From: Actinomycetota bacterium
GTDB lineage: Bacteria; Actinomycetota; Acidimicrobiia; Acidimicrobiales; Ilumatobacteraceae
Direction of reading: 5' to 3'
DNA length: 9,402 nucleotides
Assembly: GCA_026393655.1 (NCBI GenBank)
Contig: JAPKZT010000092.1
Span: 1-9,402 of the forward strand
Position numbers and translations under genes: made by a program. Every line of letters begins with the position of its first letter. The first letter of the stretch is position 1. This document shows, one piece after another, positions 1 to 5,802 of the stretch. The notes under the pieces are model-generated. The model was not told the origin of the DNA, ran no database searches, and worked only from the letters and a program-made list of their open reading frames with translations.

Positions 1-441
1 ATTGAAGTCGGCGTTGACGTGCCGAACGCAACTTGTATGGTTGTGCTTGATGCCGATCGCTTCGGTATTGCGCAGTTGCACCAATTGCGTGGTCGTGTCG
101 GTCGTGGTGTTATTGCGTCACGCTGTTGGCTCGTGACTAGTAATGAAGAAATTCGTTCACCTCGAGTTGATGCTTTGGTTGAGTCAACCGATGGCTTCTA
201 TTTAGCAGAAGTAGATCTCGATCTGCGCGGCGAAGGCACGATCATGAATACGGCACAAAAAGGTCGTAGCGATTTGAAACTTGCCTCGTTGCGCAACGAC
301 CGCGATTTAATTGAACTTGCACGAGCAACGGCAATTGAAATTATTGATGCCGACCCAACTTTAAAAAGTCATAACGAAATTCGTGACGAGATAGATCTGT
401 TGCTGACCCCAGATGAAGAAGAGTTTCTTTTCAAAAACTAG
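1..441 (+). CDS. recG: ATP-dependent DNA helicase RecG, C-terminal part
   Basis: RecG is a superfamily 2 DNA translocase that remodels stalled replication forks and Holliday junctions. Only the last 146 codons are present; the reading frame is open from base 1, so the gene begins outside the window. The fragment opens in helicase motif V (IEVGVDVPNAT, fragment residues 1-11) and continues into motif VI (QLHQLRGRVGRG, residues 25-36), the arginine-finger region typical of RecG. A 'DLRGEG' stretch followed by a GTxxNTAQKGRSDLK-like segment matches the RecG C-terminal domain, where many homologues have 'LRGPGE'. The 3' end of recG next to rsmD and coaD is a common actinobacterial arrangement. 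The stop codon overlaps a possible bidirectional terminator hairpin. Seen: the motifs and open frame. Inferred: the whole protein is normal. Confidence 0.95.
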   Translation: MEVGVDVPNATCMVVLDADRFGIAQLHQLRGRVGRGVIASRCWLVTSNEEIRSPRVDALVESTDGFYLAEVDLDLRGEGTIMNTAQKGRSDLKLASLRNDRDLIELARATAIEIIDADPTLKSHNEIRDEIDLLLTPDEEEFLFKN

Positions 442-459
442 TTTCAGTCGAAAGTTTTT
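433..459. terminator. Possible bidirectional terminator hairpin between recG and the minus-strand gene
   Basis: AAAAACT (433-439) is the exact reverse complement of AGTTTTT (453-459). Inside it TTC (443-445) can pair with GAA (450-452) around the loop AGTC, leaving a three-base bulge at 440-442. Because the arms are A-run and T-run, each strand ends its stem with a short T tract. The hairpin overlaps both convergent stop codons (recG ends at 441; the minus-strand gene ends at 458). It is AT-rich and therefore weak, so intrinsic termination is only a suggestion. Confidence 0.3.
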
Positions 460-679
460 ATTCTCCTAGTGGTGCGAGCACCAAATCCCAACGGTCAAGA
501 CAGTCGCTGCATCGATACGCGACGATTTCACCGACCTCCCACAATCCGTCCTCGGGTGGATGAGACAATAAGTGCGCGGTGCCTCCGCAATCAACACAAA
601 TAATTGATTCGGTTGGTGGCTCGGCTGGGCCAAAATCCATAAGGTAAGTAAACCACTTTTCTTCGGTGCTTTTTGTCAA
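458..679 (-). CDS. Small zinc-ribbon protein of unknown function
   Basis: I do not recognise this gene. It encodes 73 residues if started at the TTG at 679, or 60 residues if started at the ATG at 640. Two CxxC pairs, CVDC (residues 29-32) and CSDC (57-60), are separated by 24 residues. This spacing fits a single zinc ribbon binding one metal ion. The rest is acidic with no membrane segment or signal peptide, so a cytoplasmic protein is likely. It is the only minus-strand gene in the window: its stop lies 16 bases from the recG stop and its TTG start only 12 bases from the rsmD start. The TTG lies within TTGACA, identical to a -35 consensus hexamer on the minus strand, which leaves the start ambiguous; neither start has a clear ribosome binding site. 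That it is a real gene rests on the paired cysteines, protein-like composition and the lack of any + strand gene here. Confidence 0.65.
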   Translation of the reverse strand: MTKSTEEKWFTYLMDFGPAEPPTESIICVDCGGTAHLLSHPPEDGLWEVGEIVAYRCSDCLDRWDLVLAPLGE

Positions 680-691
680 TAGCGTGAAGAT

Positions 692-1210
692 ATGCGAGTG
701 GTGGCGGGCGAGTTACGCGGGCGAAAAATTTCTGCTCCAGATGGCACTACCACGAGGCCGACAACTGACATGGCGCGCGAAGCAATTTTTAATGCGTTAA
801 CAAGTTTGAATGTGATCGTTGATGCTCATGTATTAGATCTGTTCGCGGGCTCTGGTGCACTCGGCATTGAAGCGTTGTCGCGCGGGGCAAGTCACTGCAC
901 ATTCATCGAGCGAGATCGTGACGCACTTGCAAGTTTGCAAGACAATATAAAGAAACTTGGCTTGACTGATCGCACAACTGTAATTCGCGCAGATGCCTTG
1001 CTCGCAGCGACCAAAGTCTCGGGCATTGATTTTGTGATGGCCGATCCGCCGTATGAGTTTAAAAATTGGCAAGGGCTTTTGTCGAACATCACATCGCCTC
1101 TTGTAGTAGCCGAAAGTAACCGCGAAATCACAGGCTTGAACGGCTGGGAGTCAATGCGCTCTAAGCGATACGGTCGAACGCATGTCACCTATTTACGACG
1201 GATACCATAA
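692..1210 (+). CDS. rsmD: 16S rRNA (guanine(966)-N2)-methyltransferase RsmD
   Basis: RsmD uses S-adenosylmethionine to methylate N2 of G966 in 16S rRNA (E. coli numbering) during 30S assembly. The 172-residue protein starts with the family's MRVVAGxxRGR pattern (1-11). TRPTTDMAREAIFN (21-34) matches the conserved TRPT..RE..FN segment. The SAM-binding loop is DLFAGSGALGIEALSRGA (49-66), followed by an acidic residue after FIE (73). The catalytic motif ADPPY (117-121) is the (D/N)PPY signature of amino N-methyltransferases. It is somewhat shorter than the E. coli protein (about 198 residues), as is usual outside proteobacteria. coaD follows after 8 bases, and rsmD-coaD pairing is widespread, so the two are probably co-transcribed. 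The start ATG is the first in frame and matches the family N-terminus; no strong ribosome binding site precedes it. Confidence 0.96.
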   Translation: MRVVAGELRGRKISAPDGTTTRPTTDMAREAIFNALTSLNVIVDAHVLDLFAGSGALGIEALSRGASHCTFIERDRDALASLQDNIKKLGLTDRTTVIRADALLAATKVSGIDFVMADPPYEFKNWQGLLSNITSPLVVAESNREITGLNGWESMRSKRYGRTHVTYLRRIP

Positions 1211-1218
1211 ATAGCGCG

Positions 1219-1692
1219 ATGAAAGTCATGTTCCCTGGAAGTTTTGACCCTGTACATCTCGGGCACCTTGACATCATTCGTCAAGCCGCAGCATTGTTTG
1301 ATGAGGTTGTCGTAGTTGTGATGCATAATCCAGAGAAACCTGCTGGCATGTTTAGTATCAACGATCGAGTTGAGATGGTTAAGTCTTCGACGAGTGACAT
1401 AAAAGGTGTGACCGTACAACCTGCTGCTGGCTTAGCAATTGACGCAGCCAAGAAGTTTGGTGTTGACTGCATTGTGAAAAGCGTTCGCAATGTTATGGAT
1501 TTAGATGTTGAAGTTCAGATGGCAAACACGAATTCGGCAGTCAGTGGGATTCAAACGGTGTTGTTGATTCCGCAACCGAAAAATGCGTTTATTAGTAGTC
1601 GTTTTGTGCGTGAAATTGCGCATTACGGCGGAAACGTGTCGGCTCTCGTGCCAACGGTGGTTGAAATAGCGATTGCAAAAGCAGAAAAGTAG
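1219..1692 (+). CDS. coaD: Phosphopantetheine adenylyltransferase (coenzyme A biosynthesis)
   Basis: CoaD transfers AMP from ATP to 4'-phosphopantetheine, giving dephospho-CoA, the penultimate step of coenzyme A synthesis. At 157 residues it has the normal length. The nucleotidyltransferase N-terminus is PGSFDPVHLGHLDII (6-20) with the catalytic HxGH motif at 13-16. HNPEK (36-40) matches the (K/H)NPxK substrate loop. The usual RGLRxxxDFEYE segment appears as VKSVRNVMDLDVEVQMA (86-102): Lys replaces the first Arg, the second Arg (90) and the Asp (94) are kept, and Gly is replaced by Ser. ISSRFVRE (125-132) is the C-terminal ATP-binding ISS(S/T/R) motif, followed by GGNVSALVP. The changes around 87-106 look like lineage variation and not loss of function. 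It sits between rsmD and the SepIVA-like gene with gaps of 8 and 10 bases, suggesting one transcript. Confidence 0.96.
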   Translation: MKVMFPGSFDPVHLGHLDIIRQAAALFDEVVVVVMHNPEKPAGMFSINDRVEMVKSSTSDIKGVTVQPAAGLAIDAAKKFGVDCIVKSVRNVMDLDVEVQMANTNSAVSGIQTVLLIPQPKNAFISSRFVREIAHYGGNVSALVPTVVEIAIAKAEK

Positions 1693-1702
1693 ACTTTATC
1701 TA

Positions 1703-2302
1703 ATGCCTAAAAATGTCTTTGACAACTTCGACGATGATAATAATCGCGGCATCTCTTTTGGTACGGAGGTCGTGCCTGTAGAGCTAGGAGATACAGAATC
1801 GTTTTTGAACGAGGCGATAGGCGCAATCTCAAGTGCGCCAAACGCACCGTTATCAAGCGCGCCAAAAATTAATCGTGAGCAAATTCTCGGCATCTTGCAA
1901 GACGCACTTGATTGTTTGCCCCCAGAGATCACCGAAGCCCGTTGGATGCTAAAAGAACGTGCTGAATTTCTTGCGAAAACTCAACTTGAAGCAGACGAGA
2001 TTTTAGAAGCCGCACGAGTTCAAGCTGAGCGCCTAGTGCAACGAACTGCGATTGTTCGCCAGTCTGAAGCGCGTGCTCGCAAAGTAATTGAAGCAGCAAA
2101 TCAAGACTCGCGTCGACTAAAAAGTGAAACGGATGATTTCTTAGATCGCCGTTTGGGTAGTTTTGAAATTCTGCTCGACAAACTAGTCAAACAGGTGAGT
2201 GAAGGCCGCACGCGTTTATCGCTTGTCGCTCAGCAACCGGCACATGAGATTTCGTTGGAGAGCGAATCTGTGATGCTATTTGATCAAGACGACGAATTAT
2301 AA
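1703..2302 (+). CDS. DivIVA/SepIVA-like coiled-coil protein (short form)
   Basis: This 199-residue protein has a disordered acidic N-terminus (1-55), a compact segment REQILGILQDALDCLPPEI (58-76), a charged helical stretch rich in Ala, Glu and Arg (about 80-175) and a short acidic tail. There is no membrane segment. Recalled by memory, the mycobacterial septation factor SepIVA (Rv2927c) has the same order: a short segment ending in IP.EL, a long coiled coil, a 'VVQAANAES'-like stretch, then a 'D.....KL..FE..L....' end. Here these match roughly 60-76, 117-140 and 145-172. SepIVA is about 245 residues, and the missing part appears to be the central repeats. Its position just before DUF177 also matches mycobacteria. 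SepIVA acts in cell division and envelope growth; that role is inferred here. Automatic annotation might call it an ATP synthase subunit b-like protein because of the coiled coil. The ATG at 1703 is preferred over an in-frame TTG at 1673, which lies inside coaD. Confidence 0.7.
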   Translation: MPKNVFDNFDDDNNRGISFGTEVVPVELGDTESFLNEAIGAISSAPNAPLSSAPKINREQILGILQDALDCLPPEITEARWMLKERAEFLAKTQLEADEILEAARVQAERLVQRTAIVRQSEARARKVIEAANQDSRRLKSETDDFLDRRLGSFEILLDKLVKQVSEGRTRLSLVAQQPAHEISLESESVMLFDQDDEL

Positions 2303-2350
2303 AATACTAAATTACTTAACAGTAAATAGACTCGAGAAAGTTTGTAGACA

Positions 2351-2860
2351 ATGGCATCGCCACTTTTGGTTAATGTAGCCGAACTTCTGCGACGTGTAGG
2401 AAGCGTTCGTGAAATCGACCGCCAGATCGAAGCCGATTTTTTTAAGTTTGACGATTCGCGGATTATTGCTGGCTCTCAAGTAGACGTTGCGCTAACGCTC
2501 GAAGCATTAACTGATGGCATCGTTGTGCACGGCAAACTTGGCGCACAATGGGGTTTCGAATGTCGCCGTTGTCTCAAGGCTTTAACTGGTCGAGCCGAAG
2601 TCGAAGTGCAAGAGTTGTATCAGGCTGTGATCAGCGACCCCGATGCTTATCCAATAACTGGAGAGCAGTTAGATCTGCTCGAAATGGCGCGCGAAAACGT
2701 GCTGCTCGCGGTGCCGTTGGCACCGTTATGTCGTGCCGACTGCCCAGGTCTTTGTCCGCAATGTGGCGCAGATTTACAGGTTGACCGCTGTTCGTGTGCG
2801 CGACCCGAACGCGACGACAGGTGGGCTGCATTAGATTCACTTCGAATTGATGAGAGTTGA
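2351..2860 (+). CDS. DUF177 (YceD-like) protein with zinc-binding cysteines
   Basis: Members of this family are usually encoded directly before ribosomal protein L32, and in E. coli and plants they are linked to 23S rRNA accumulation or processing. The 169-residue protein has the family core: an N-terminal beta-rich part, then FECRRCLKALTG (69-80) with the CxxC pair 71/74, and VEVQELYQ (84-91). The C-terminus carries PLCRADCPGLCPQCGADL (125-142), the DUF177 hallmark, with Cys 127, 131, 135 and 138, followed by Cys 147 and 149. The cysteines probably bind zinc. A 48-base AT-rich gap separates it from the SepIVA-like gene; GAGAAAG at 2334-2340 is a poor ribosome binding site 10 bases before the ATG. 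rpmF follows after 157 bases, an unusually wide gap for this pair, which holds a hairpin and a possible promoter. Confidence 0.9.
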   Translation: MASPLLVNVAELLRRVGSVREIDRQIEADFFKFDDSRIIAGSQVDVALTLEALTDGIVVHGKLGAQWGFECRRCLKALTGRAEVEVQELYQAVISDPDAYPITGEQLDLLEMARENVLLAVPLAPLCRADCPGLCPQCGADLQVDRCSCARPERDDRWAALDSLRIDES

Positions 2861-2875
2861 CGGGTCTCACAACGG

Positions 2876-2900
2876 CGAGATACTTCGATCTGAATACTCG
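2876..2900 (+). other. Imperfect hairpin downstream of the DUF177 gene
   Basis: CGAG (2876-2879) pairs with CTCG (2897-2900), TA (2881-2882) with TA (2895-2896), and TTC (2884-2886) with GAA (2892-2894). This gives nine base pairs with single-base bulges at 2880 and 2883 and the loop GATCT (2887-2891). It starts 15 bases after the DUF177 stop. The following TTAAATCCTTC is not a proper T run, so it is a weak terminator candidate at best. It could also be a processing or attenuation structure in the rpmF leader. Confidence 0.3.
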
Positions 2901-2928
2901 TTAAATCCTTCAATCCGACATATATAAC
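2900..2928 (+). promoter_or_regulatory. Weak candidate promoter for rpmF-plsX-rnc
   Basis: TATAAC (2923-2928) resembles a -10 hexamer and lies 17 bases after GTTAAA (2900-2905), which matches only three of six -35 positions. It sits in the largest non-coding gap of the window (2861-3017, 157 bases), directly after the hairpin at 2876-2900, and would give a leader of roughly 80 bases. The gap size is the better argument; the hexamers alone would not be convincing. Confidence 0.25.
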
Positions 2929-3017
2929 TAGGCAAATCTTCCGCTAGCCTTGCAGTTCGTTGTAGATAGTTTACAAAAACGAATTTTTAACCAAAATAAC
3001 CGAAAGACGAGCTTGCG

Positions 3018-3203
3018 ATGGCAGTTCCAAAGAAAAAGAAGTCTAAATCCAAAGGTCGCATGCGTCAGGCTGCGAACTGGAAGCTGAAGGCGCCAAGTGC
3101 AAGTTCGTGTCCACGTTGCGGTATCGCAAAGCGTCCTCATGTCGTGTGTGGCGGTTGCGGTTGGTACAAGGGTCGCATCGCTGTTGTAGTTGACGCGAGT
3201 TAA
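3018..3203 (+). CDS. rpmF: 50S ribosomal protein L32
   Basis: L32 is a small protein of the large ribosomal subunit near the peptidyl transferase region. The 61 residues begin MAVPKKKKSKSKGRMRQA, the standard L32 N-terminus, and end with a zinc ribbon: CPRCG (31-35), KRPHVVCGGCGWYKGR (38-53). The four cysteines are 31, 34, 44 and 47, so this is the zinc-dependent (C+) form. Many Actinomycetota also carry a zinc-free paralogue elsewhere; nothing in this window shows one. The start is fixed by the conserved N-terminus. The purine-rich GAAAGACGAG at 3002-3011 may serve as a weak ribosome binding site. plsX begins 30 bases downstream, the classical DUF177-rpmF-plsX order. Confidence 0.98.
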   Translation: MAVPKKKKSKSKGRMRQAANWKLKAPSASSCPRCGIAKRPHVVCGGCGWYKGRIAVVVDAS

Positions 3204-3233
3204 TTTCGAGCGTTCGCGTCGTTTGCTTTAACG

Positions 3234-4199
3234 ATGCTGCCAGTTGCTGTTGACGCCTTAGGTGGCGATAAGGCTCCAACCGAAATAATTGCGGGTGCTC
3301 GCGAGGCACTTGCTGCCGGAATACCTGTGGTACTTGTTGGGCCAAGCGATCTGCAGGGCCGTGAAGGCTTCGATTTAATAGTTGCCAACGAATTTATTGA
3401 AATGCACGAGGATGCTGCAAGTTCGGTTCGCAATAAAAAAGACTCAACACTCGTACGTGCAGCCGAGGCGGTGCGCGACGGCAAAGCCAGTGCGATGATT
3501 TCGGCGGGCAACACTGGCGCAACGATGGCTTCTGCTTTATTGCGGATGGGACGCATTGCAGGTGTGAAGCGTCCGGCAATCGCTACGCCAATACCGGCTC
3601 CAGGCACGACTCCAACTGTGTTGCTCGATGCTGGCGCAAATGCCGAGGTCGAGCCCGCGTGGCTAGTGCAGTTTGGTTTGATGGGAAGTGTTTATGCCAA
3701 TGCTCGATTTGCAATAGAAAACCCACGTGTTGGATTATTGTCAATCGGCGAAGAGCCAGGCAAGGGTGACACACTTCGCAAACAGGCTTACGAATTATTT
3801 TCGAACGCAAAAAATATTAACTTCATCGGCAATGTTGAAGGTCGTGACATTATGACCGACAAAGTTGATGTAGTTGTTACTGACGGTTTCACCGGCAATG
3901 TTGCGCTAAAAACTTTGGAGGGCACGATGCGCGGCGTCGTCAAGGCGTTATTTGTGGCGATCGGTGAACCCGAATACAAAGTTCATGCTGATGCGTTGAT
4001 GCCAGCGCTGCTGAACCTGTATGCACAGTTTGACCCTGACACTTACGGCGGAGCAATTCTGCTCGGCGTTGATGGTGTTTGCATAATCTCGCACGGCTCG
4101 TCTGGTTCTCGAGCAATGCTTAACGGCATCAAAGTTGCCAAAGAGATGGTTGAAGTCGACATGGTTGGCAAAATACGCCAAGCCTTGCAACAGCAATGA
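3234..4199 (+). CDS. plsX: Phosphate acyltransferase PlsX
   Basis: PlsX converts acyl-ACP and phosphate to acyl-phosphate, the acyl donor for the membrane enzyme PlsY in the first step of phospholipid synthesis; it acts as a peripheral membrane enzyme. The 321 residues open with VAVDALGGDKAP (4-15), the family's VAVDAMGGDxAP signature. Further conserved blocks are SAGNTGATMASALLRMGR (90-107), LLDAGAN (130-136), IGNVEGRDI (198-206), VVTDGFTGNVALKTLEG (214-230), and YGGAILLGVDGVCIISHG (271-288). Length is slightly below the usual 330-350. The stop overlaps the rnc start as ATGA (4196-4199), indicating translational coupling. In Bacillus, fabD, fabG and acpP lie between plsX and rnc; here they are absent. 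The start is the first ATG and fits the family N-terminus; no ribosome binding site is visible in the 30-base gap. Confidence 0.97.
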   Translation: MLPVAVDALGGDKAPTEIIAGAREALAAGIPVVLVGPSDLQGREGFDLIVANEFIEMHEDAASSVRNKKDSTLVRAAEAVRDGKASAMISAGNTGATMASALLRMGRIAGVKRPAIATPIPAPGTTPTVLLDAGANAEVEPAWLVQFGLMGSVYANARFAIENPRVGLLSIGEEPGKGDTLRKQAYELFSNAKNINFIGNVEGRDIMTDKVDVVVTDGFTGNVALKTLEGTMRGVVKALFVAIGEPEYKVHADALMPALLNLYAQFDPDTYGGAILLGVDGVCIISHGSSGSRAMLNGIKVAKEMVEVDMVGKIRQALQQQ

Positions 4200-4882
4200 C
4201 AGTTTCGCTCGAAAAGCTTTCTAATAAAATTGGCTACAAGTTTGTTAACGAATCGCTTTTGGCTACCGCAATGCGGCACAGTTCTTGGACAGCCGAGAAT
4301 GTTGGCTTCGAATCTAATGAGCGGCTTGAATTTTTAGGCGACTCAGTAATTGGTTTTGTCGTCGCCGACATTATGTTTCGGCGTTACCCAGAATTTGACG
4401 AAGGCAAACTTACTGACTTGCGCAAAATTGTTGTCAACATGACCGCGCTCTCTAGAGTGGCGACACAACTCGGTCTTGGAGAGTTCGTATTGTTGGGTCG
4501 CGGCGAAGCAGCCGGTGGTGGTCACGCAAAAAGTTCGATTCTTGCTAATGCTCTTGAAGCCGTGTTCGGCGCTGTTTATCTAGATTCAAATGCATCCCGT
4601 GTGTATGAGGTAGTTCAAGTGCTATTAGTCGACTTGATAGACGAAGCACTTGCAGCATTAAAACAACTCGATGCTAAATCTCAATTGCAAGAACTTGCGG
4701 CACGCTCGTCTCTCGCAGTGCCCGAGTATCGTGTGACAGACGAAGGGCCGGATCATGCCAAAATGTTTTTTGCGGCTGTTTATATCGGCAATGACTGGAT
4801 GGGCGCTGGTAGTGGACGGTCAAAAAAAGTTGCAGAAGAAGAGGCTGCACAACAAGCGATTACAACATTGCGAGATGTTTAG
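4196..4882 (+). CDS. rnc: Ribonuclease III
   Basis: RNase III cleaves double-stranded RNA, processing the rRNA precursor and regulating many transcripts. The 228-residue protein has an N-terminal catalytic domain (about 5-150) with the signature NERLEFLGDSV (41-51), containing the metal-site residues Glu45 and Asp49. The second metal motif is ILANALEAVFGAVYLD (115-130). Its Glu121 corresponds to the essential E. coli Glu117, but Asn118 stands where E. coli has Asp114. Asn occurs there in some other bacterial RNases III, so activity is not excluded. The C-terminal double-stranded RNA-binding domain runs from about 159 to 226: SQLQELAARSSLAVPEYRV, then GRSKKVAEEEAAQQAI (207-222). The start overlaps the plsX stop (ATGA), so the two are co-translated; mutM follows after 28 bases. 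Confidence 0.96.
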   Translation: MTVSLEKLSNKIGYKFVNESLLATAMRHSSWTAENVGFESNERLEFLGDSVIGFVVADIMFRRYPEFDEGKLTDLRKIVVNMTALSRVATQLGLGEFVLLGRGEAAGGGHAKSSILANALEAVFGAVYLDSNASRVYEVVQVLLVDLIDEALAALKQLDAKSQLQELAARSSLAVPEYRVTDEGPDHAKMFFAAVYIGNDWMGAGSGRSKKVAEEEAAQQAITTLRDV

Positions 4883-4910
4883 ATAATCAAATTGTTGAGC
4901 GAGACGAAAC

Positions 4911-5759
4911 GTGCCTGAACTTCCAGAAGTTGAAACTGTTCGGCGTGGTTTACAAGAAAATGTTGTCGGAAGATTGGTTGTAAAAGTTGAAGTTGGTCGT
5001 GAACGAACCGTTCGCCGTACTAGTCGTGAAGCATTGATTGACGGCCTTACTGGTGTGCAGATCCTGACGGCGACGCGTCGCGGTAAATATTTGATTTGTG
5101 ATTTAGATTCTGGACAGAAACTTATGATGCACCTGCGCATGAGTGGCAGATTGATTATTGCTAAGCCCAACGCTGTCAGACCCGCGCATACGCATGTGGT
5201 GATGCATTTAGCAACTAGCAATGTTGTTGTGAGCGAATTATGGTTTGTTGACCCGCGAACTTTTGGCGAAGTCGTCGTATTTGATCCTGATTTAATTAAA
5301 ACTCAAATGCCCGACTTGGCTAATCTCGGTGTCGACCCCCTTATTGATGAGTTCACCCCAGAAATTTTGCGTGAATTATTTAAAAATCGTCGCGGAAATT
5401 TGAAAGCACTATTGCTCAATCAACATTTTGTTGCTGGCATTGGCAATATTTATGCAGACGAGATTTTGCATTTAGCAAAACTTCGGCCAGATCGTTTGCC
5501 TGGTCGGTTGACACCTGTCACGCTGTCGCGTTTGCATGGGGCAATAATCGAAGTTTTAAACAAGGCTGTAAACGCAGGTGGCAGCACACTTAAAGACACG
5601 CAGTACGTTGATTTAGATGGTCAAACTGGCAACTTTCAAGATCAACACCGTGTTTATGGTCGGGCTGGATTGCCATGTTTGACGTGCCGAAAAGGGCGAA
5701 TTCTTATGACATTAATTGCTGGCCGAACAACCTGTTATTGCTCGGCTTGCCAGCACTAA
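4911..5759 (+). CDS. mutM: Formamidopyrimidine-DNA glycosylase (Fpg/MutM)
   Basis: MutM removes 8-oxoguanine and formamidopyrimidines and cuts the abasic site by beta/delta elimination. The GTG start at 4911 is fixed by function: after removal of Met the chain must begin PELPEVE, where Pro2 is the catalytic nucleophile and Glu3 a catalytic acid. Other blocks are RRGKYL (56-61, with the DNA-contacting Lys59), MMHLRMSGRL (72-81), VDPRTFG (113-119), VAGIGNIYADEIL (174-186) and FQDQHRVYGRAGLPC (242-256). The C-terminal zinc finger has Cys256, Cys259, Cys276 and Cys280, with the damage-probing Arg272 in AGRTT. At 282 residues the length is normal. The rnc-mutM-smc order is typical of Actinomycetota. 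All catalytic and zinc residues are present, so an active enzyme is expected. Confidence 0.97.
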   Translation: MPELPEVETVRRGLQENVVGRLVVKVEVGRERTVRRTSREALIDGLTGVQILTATRRGKYLICDLDSGQKLMMHLRMSGRLIIAKPNAVRPAHTHVVMHLATSNVVVSELWFVDPRTFGEVVVFDPDLIKTQMPDLANLGVDPLIDEFTPEILRELFKNRRGNLKALLLNQHFVAGIGNIYADEILHLAKLRPDRLPGRLTPVTLSRLHGAIIEVLNKAVNAGGSTLKDTQYVDLDGQTGNFQDQHRVYGRAGLPCLTCRKGRILMTLIAGRTTCYCSACQH

Positions 5760-5802
5760 ATTTGGGGAAAAATCAACCAAATGAAGTAATCTCGGCGACT
5801 GA

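Noticed and set aside
1673..1702. Upstream in-frame TTG start for the SepIVA-like gene
   Set aside because: It lies inside coaD and the added residues resemble frame-shifted coaD codons; the ATG at 1703 just after the coaD stop is more natural.
2312..2325. Small palindrome TTACT-TAAC-AGTAA before the DUF177 gene
   Set aside because: Five base pairs with one G-C pair in an AT-rich gap; too weak to call a terminator or operator.
2548..2784. Overlapping + strand frame inside the DUF177 gene
   Set aside because: Arg/Ser-rich frame-shifted reading of a conserved cysteine-rich gene.
3200..3607. Minus-strand open frame of 135 codons opposite plsX
   Set aside because: Lies fully opposite a highly conserved enzyme and has low-complexity Ala/Ser composition.
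4820..5221. Minus-strand open frame of 133 codons opposite rnc and mutM
   Set aside because: Antisense to two well-supported genes, with no recognisable motif.
5760..5789. Inverted repeat ATTTGG/CCAAAT and a two-codon ATG-AAG-TAA frame before smc
   Set aside because: The stem has six weak pairs and an 11-base loop without a T run, and such a tiny frame occurs often by chance; no support as a terminator or leader peptide.
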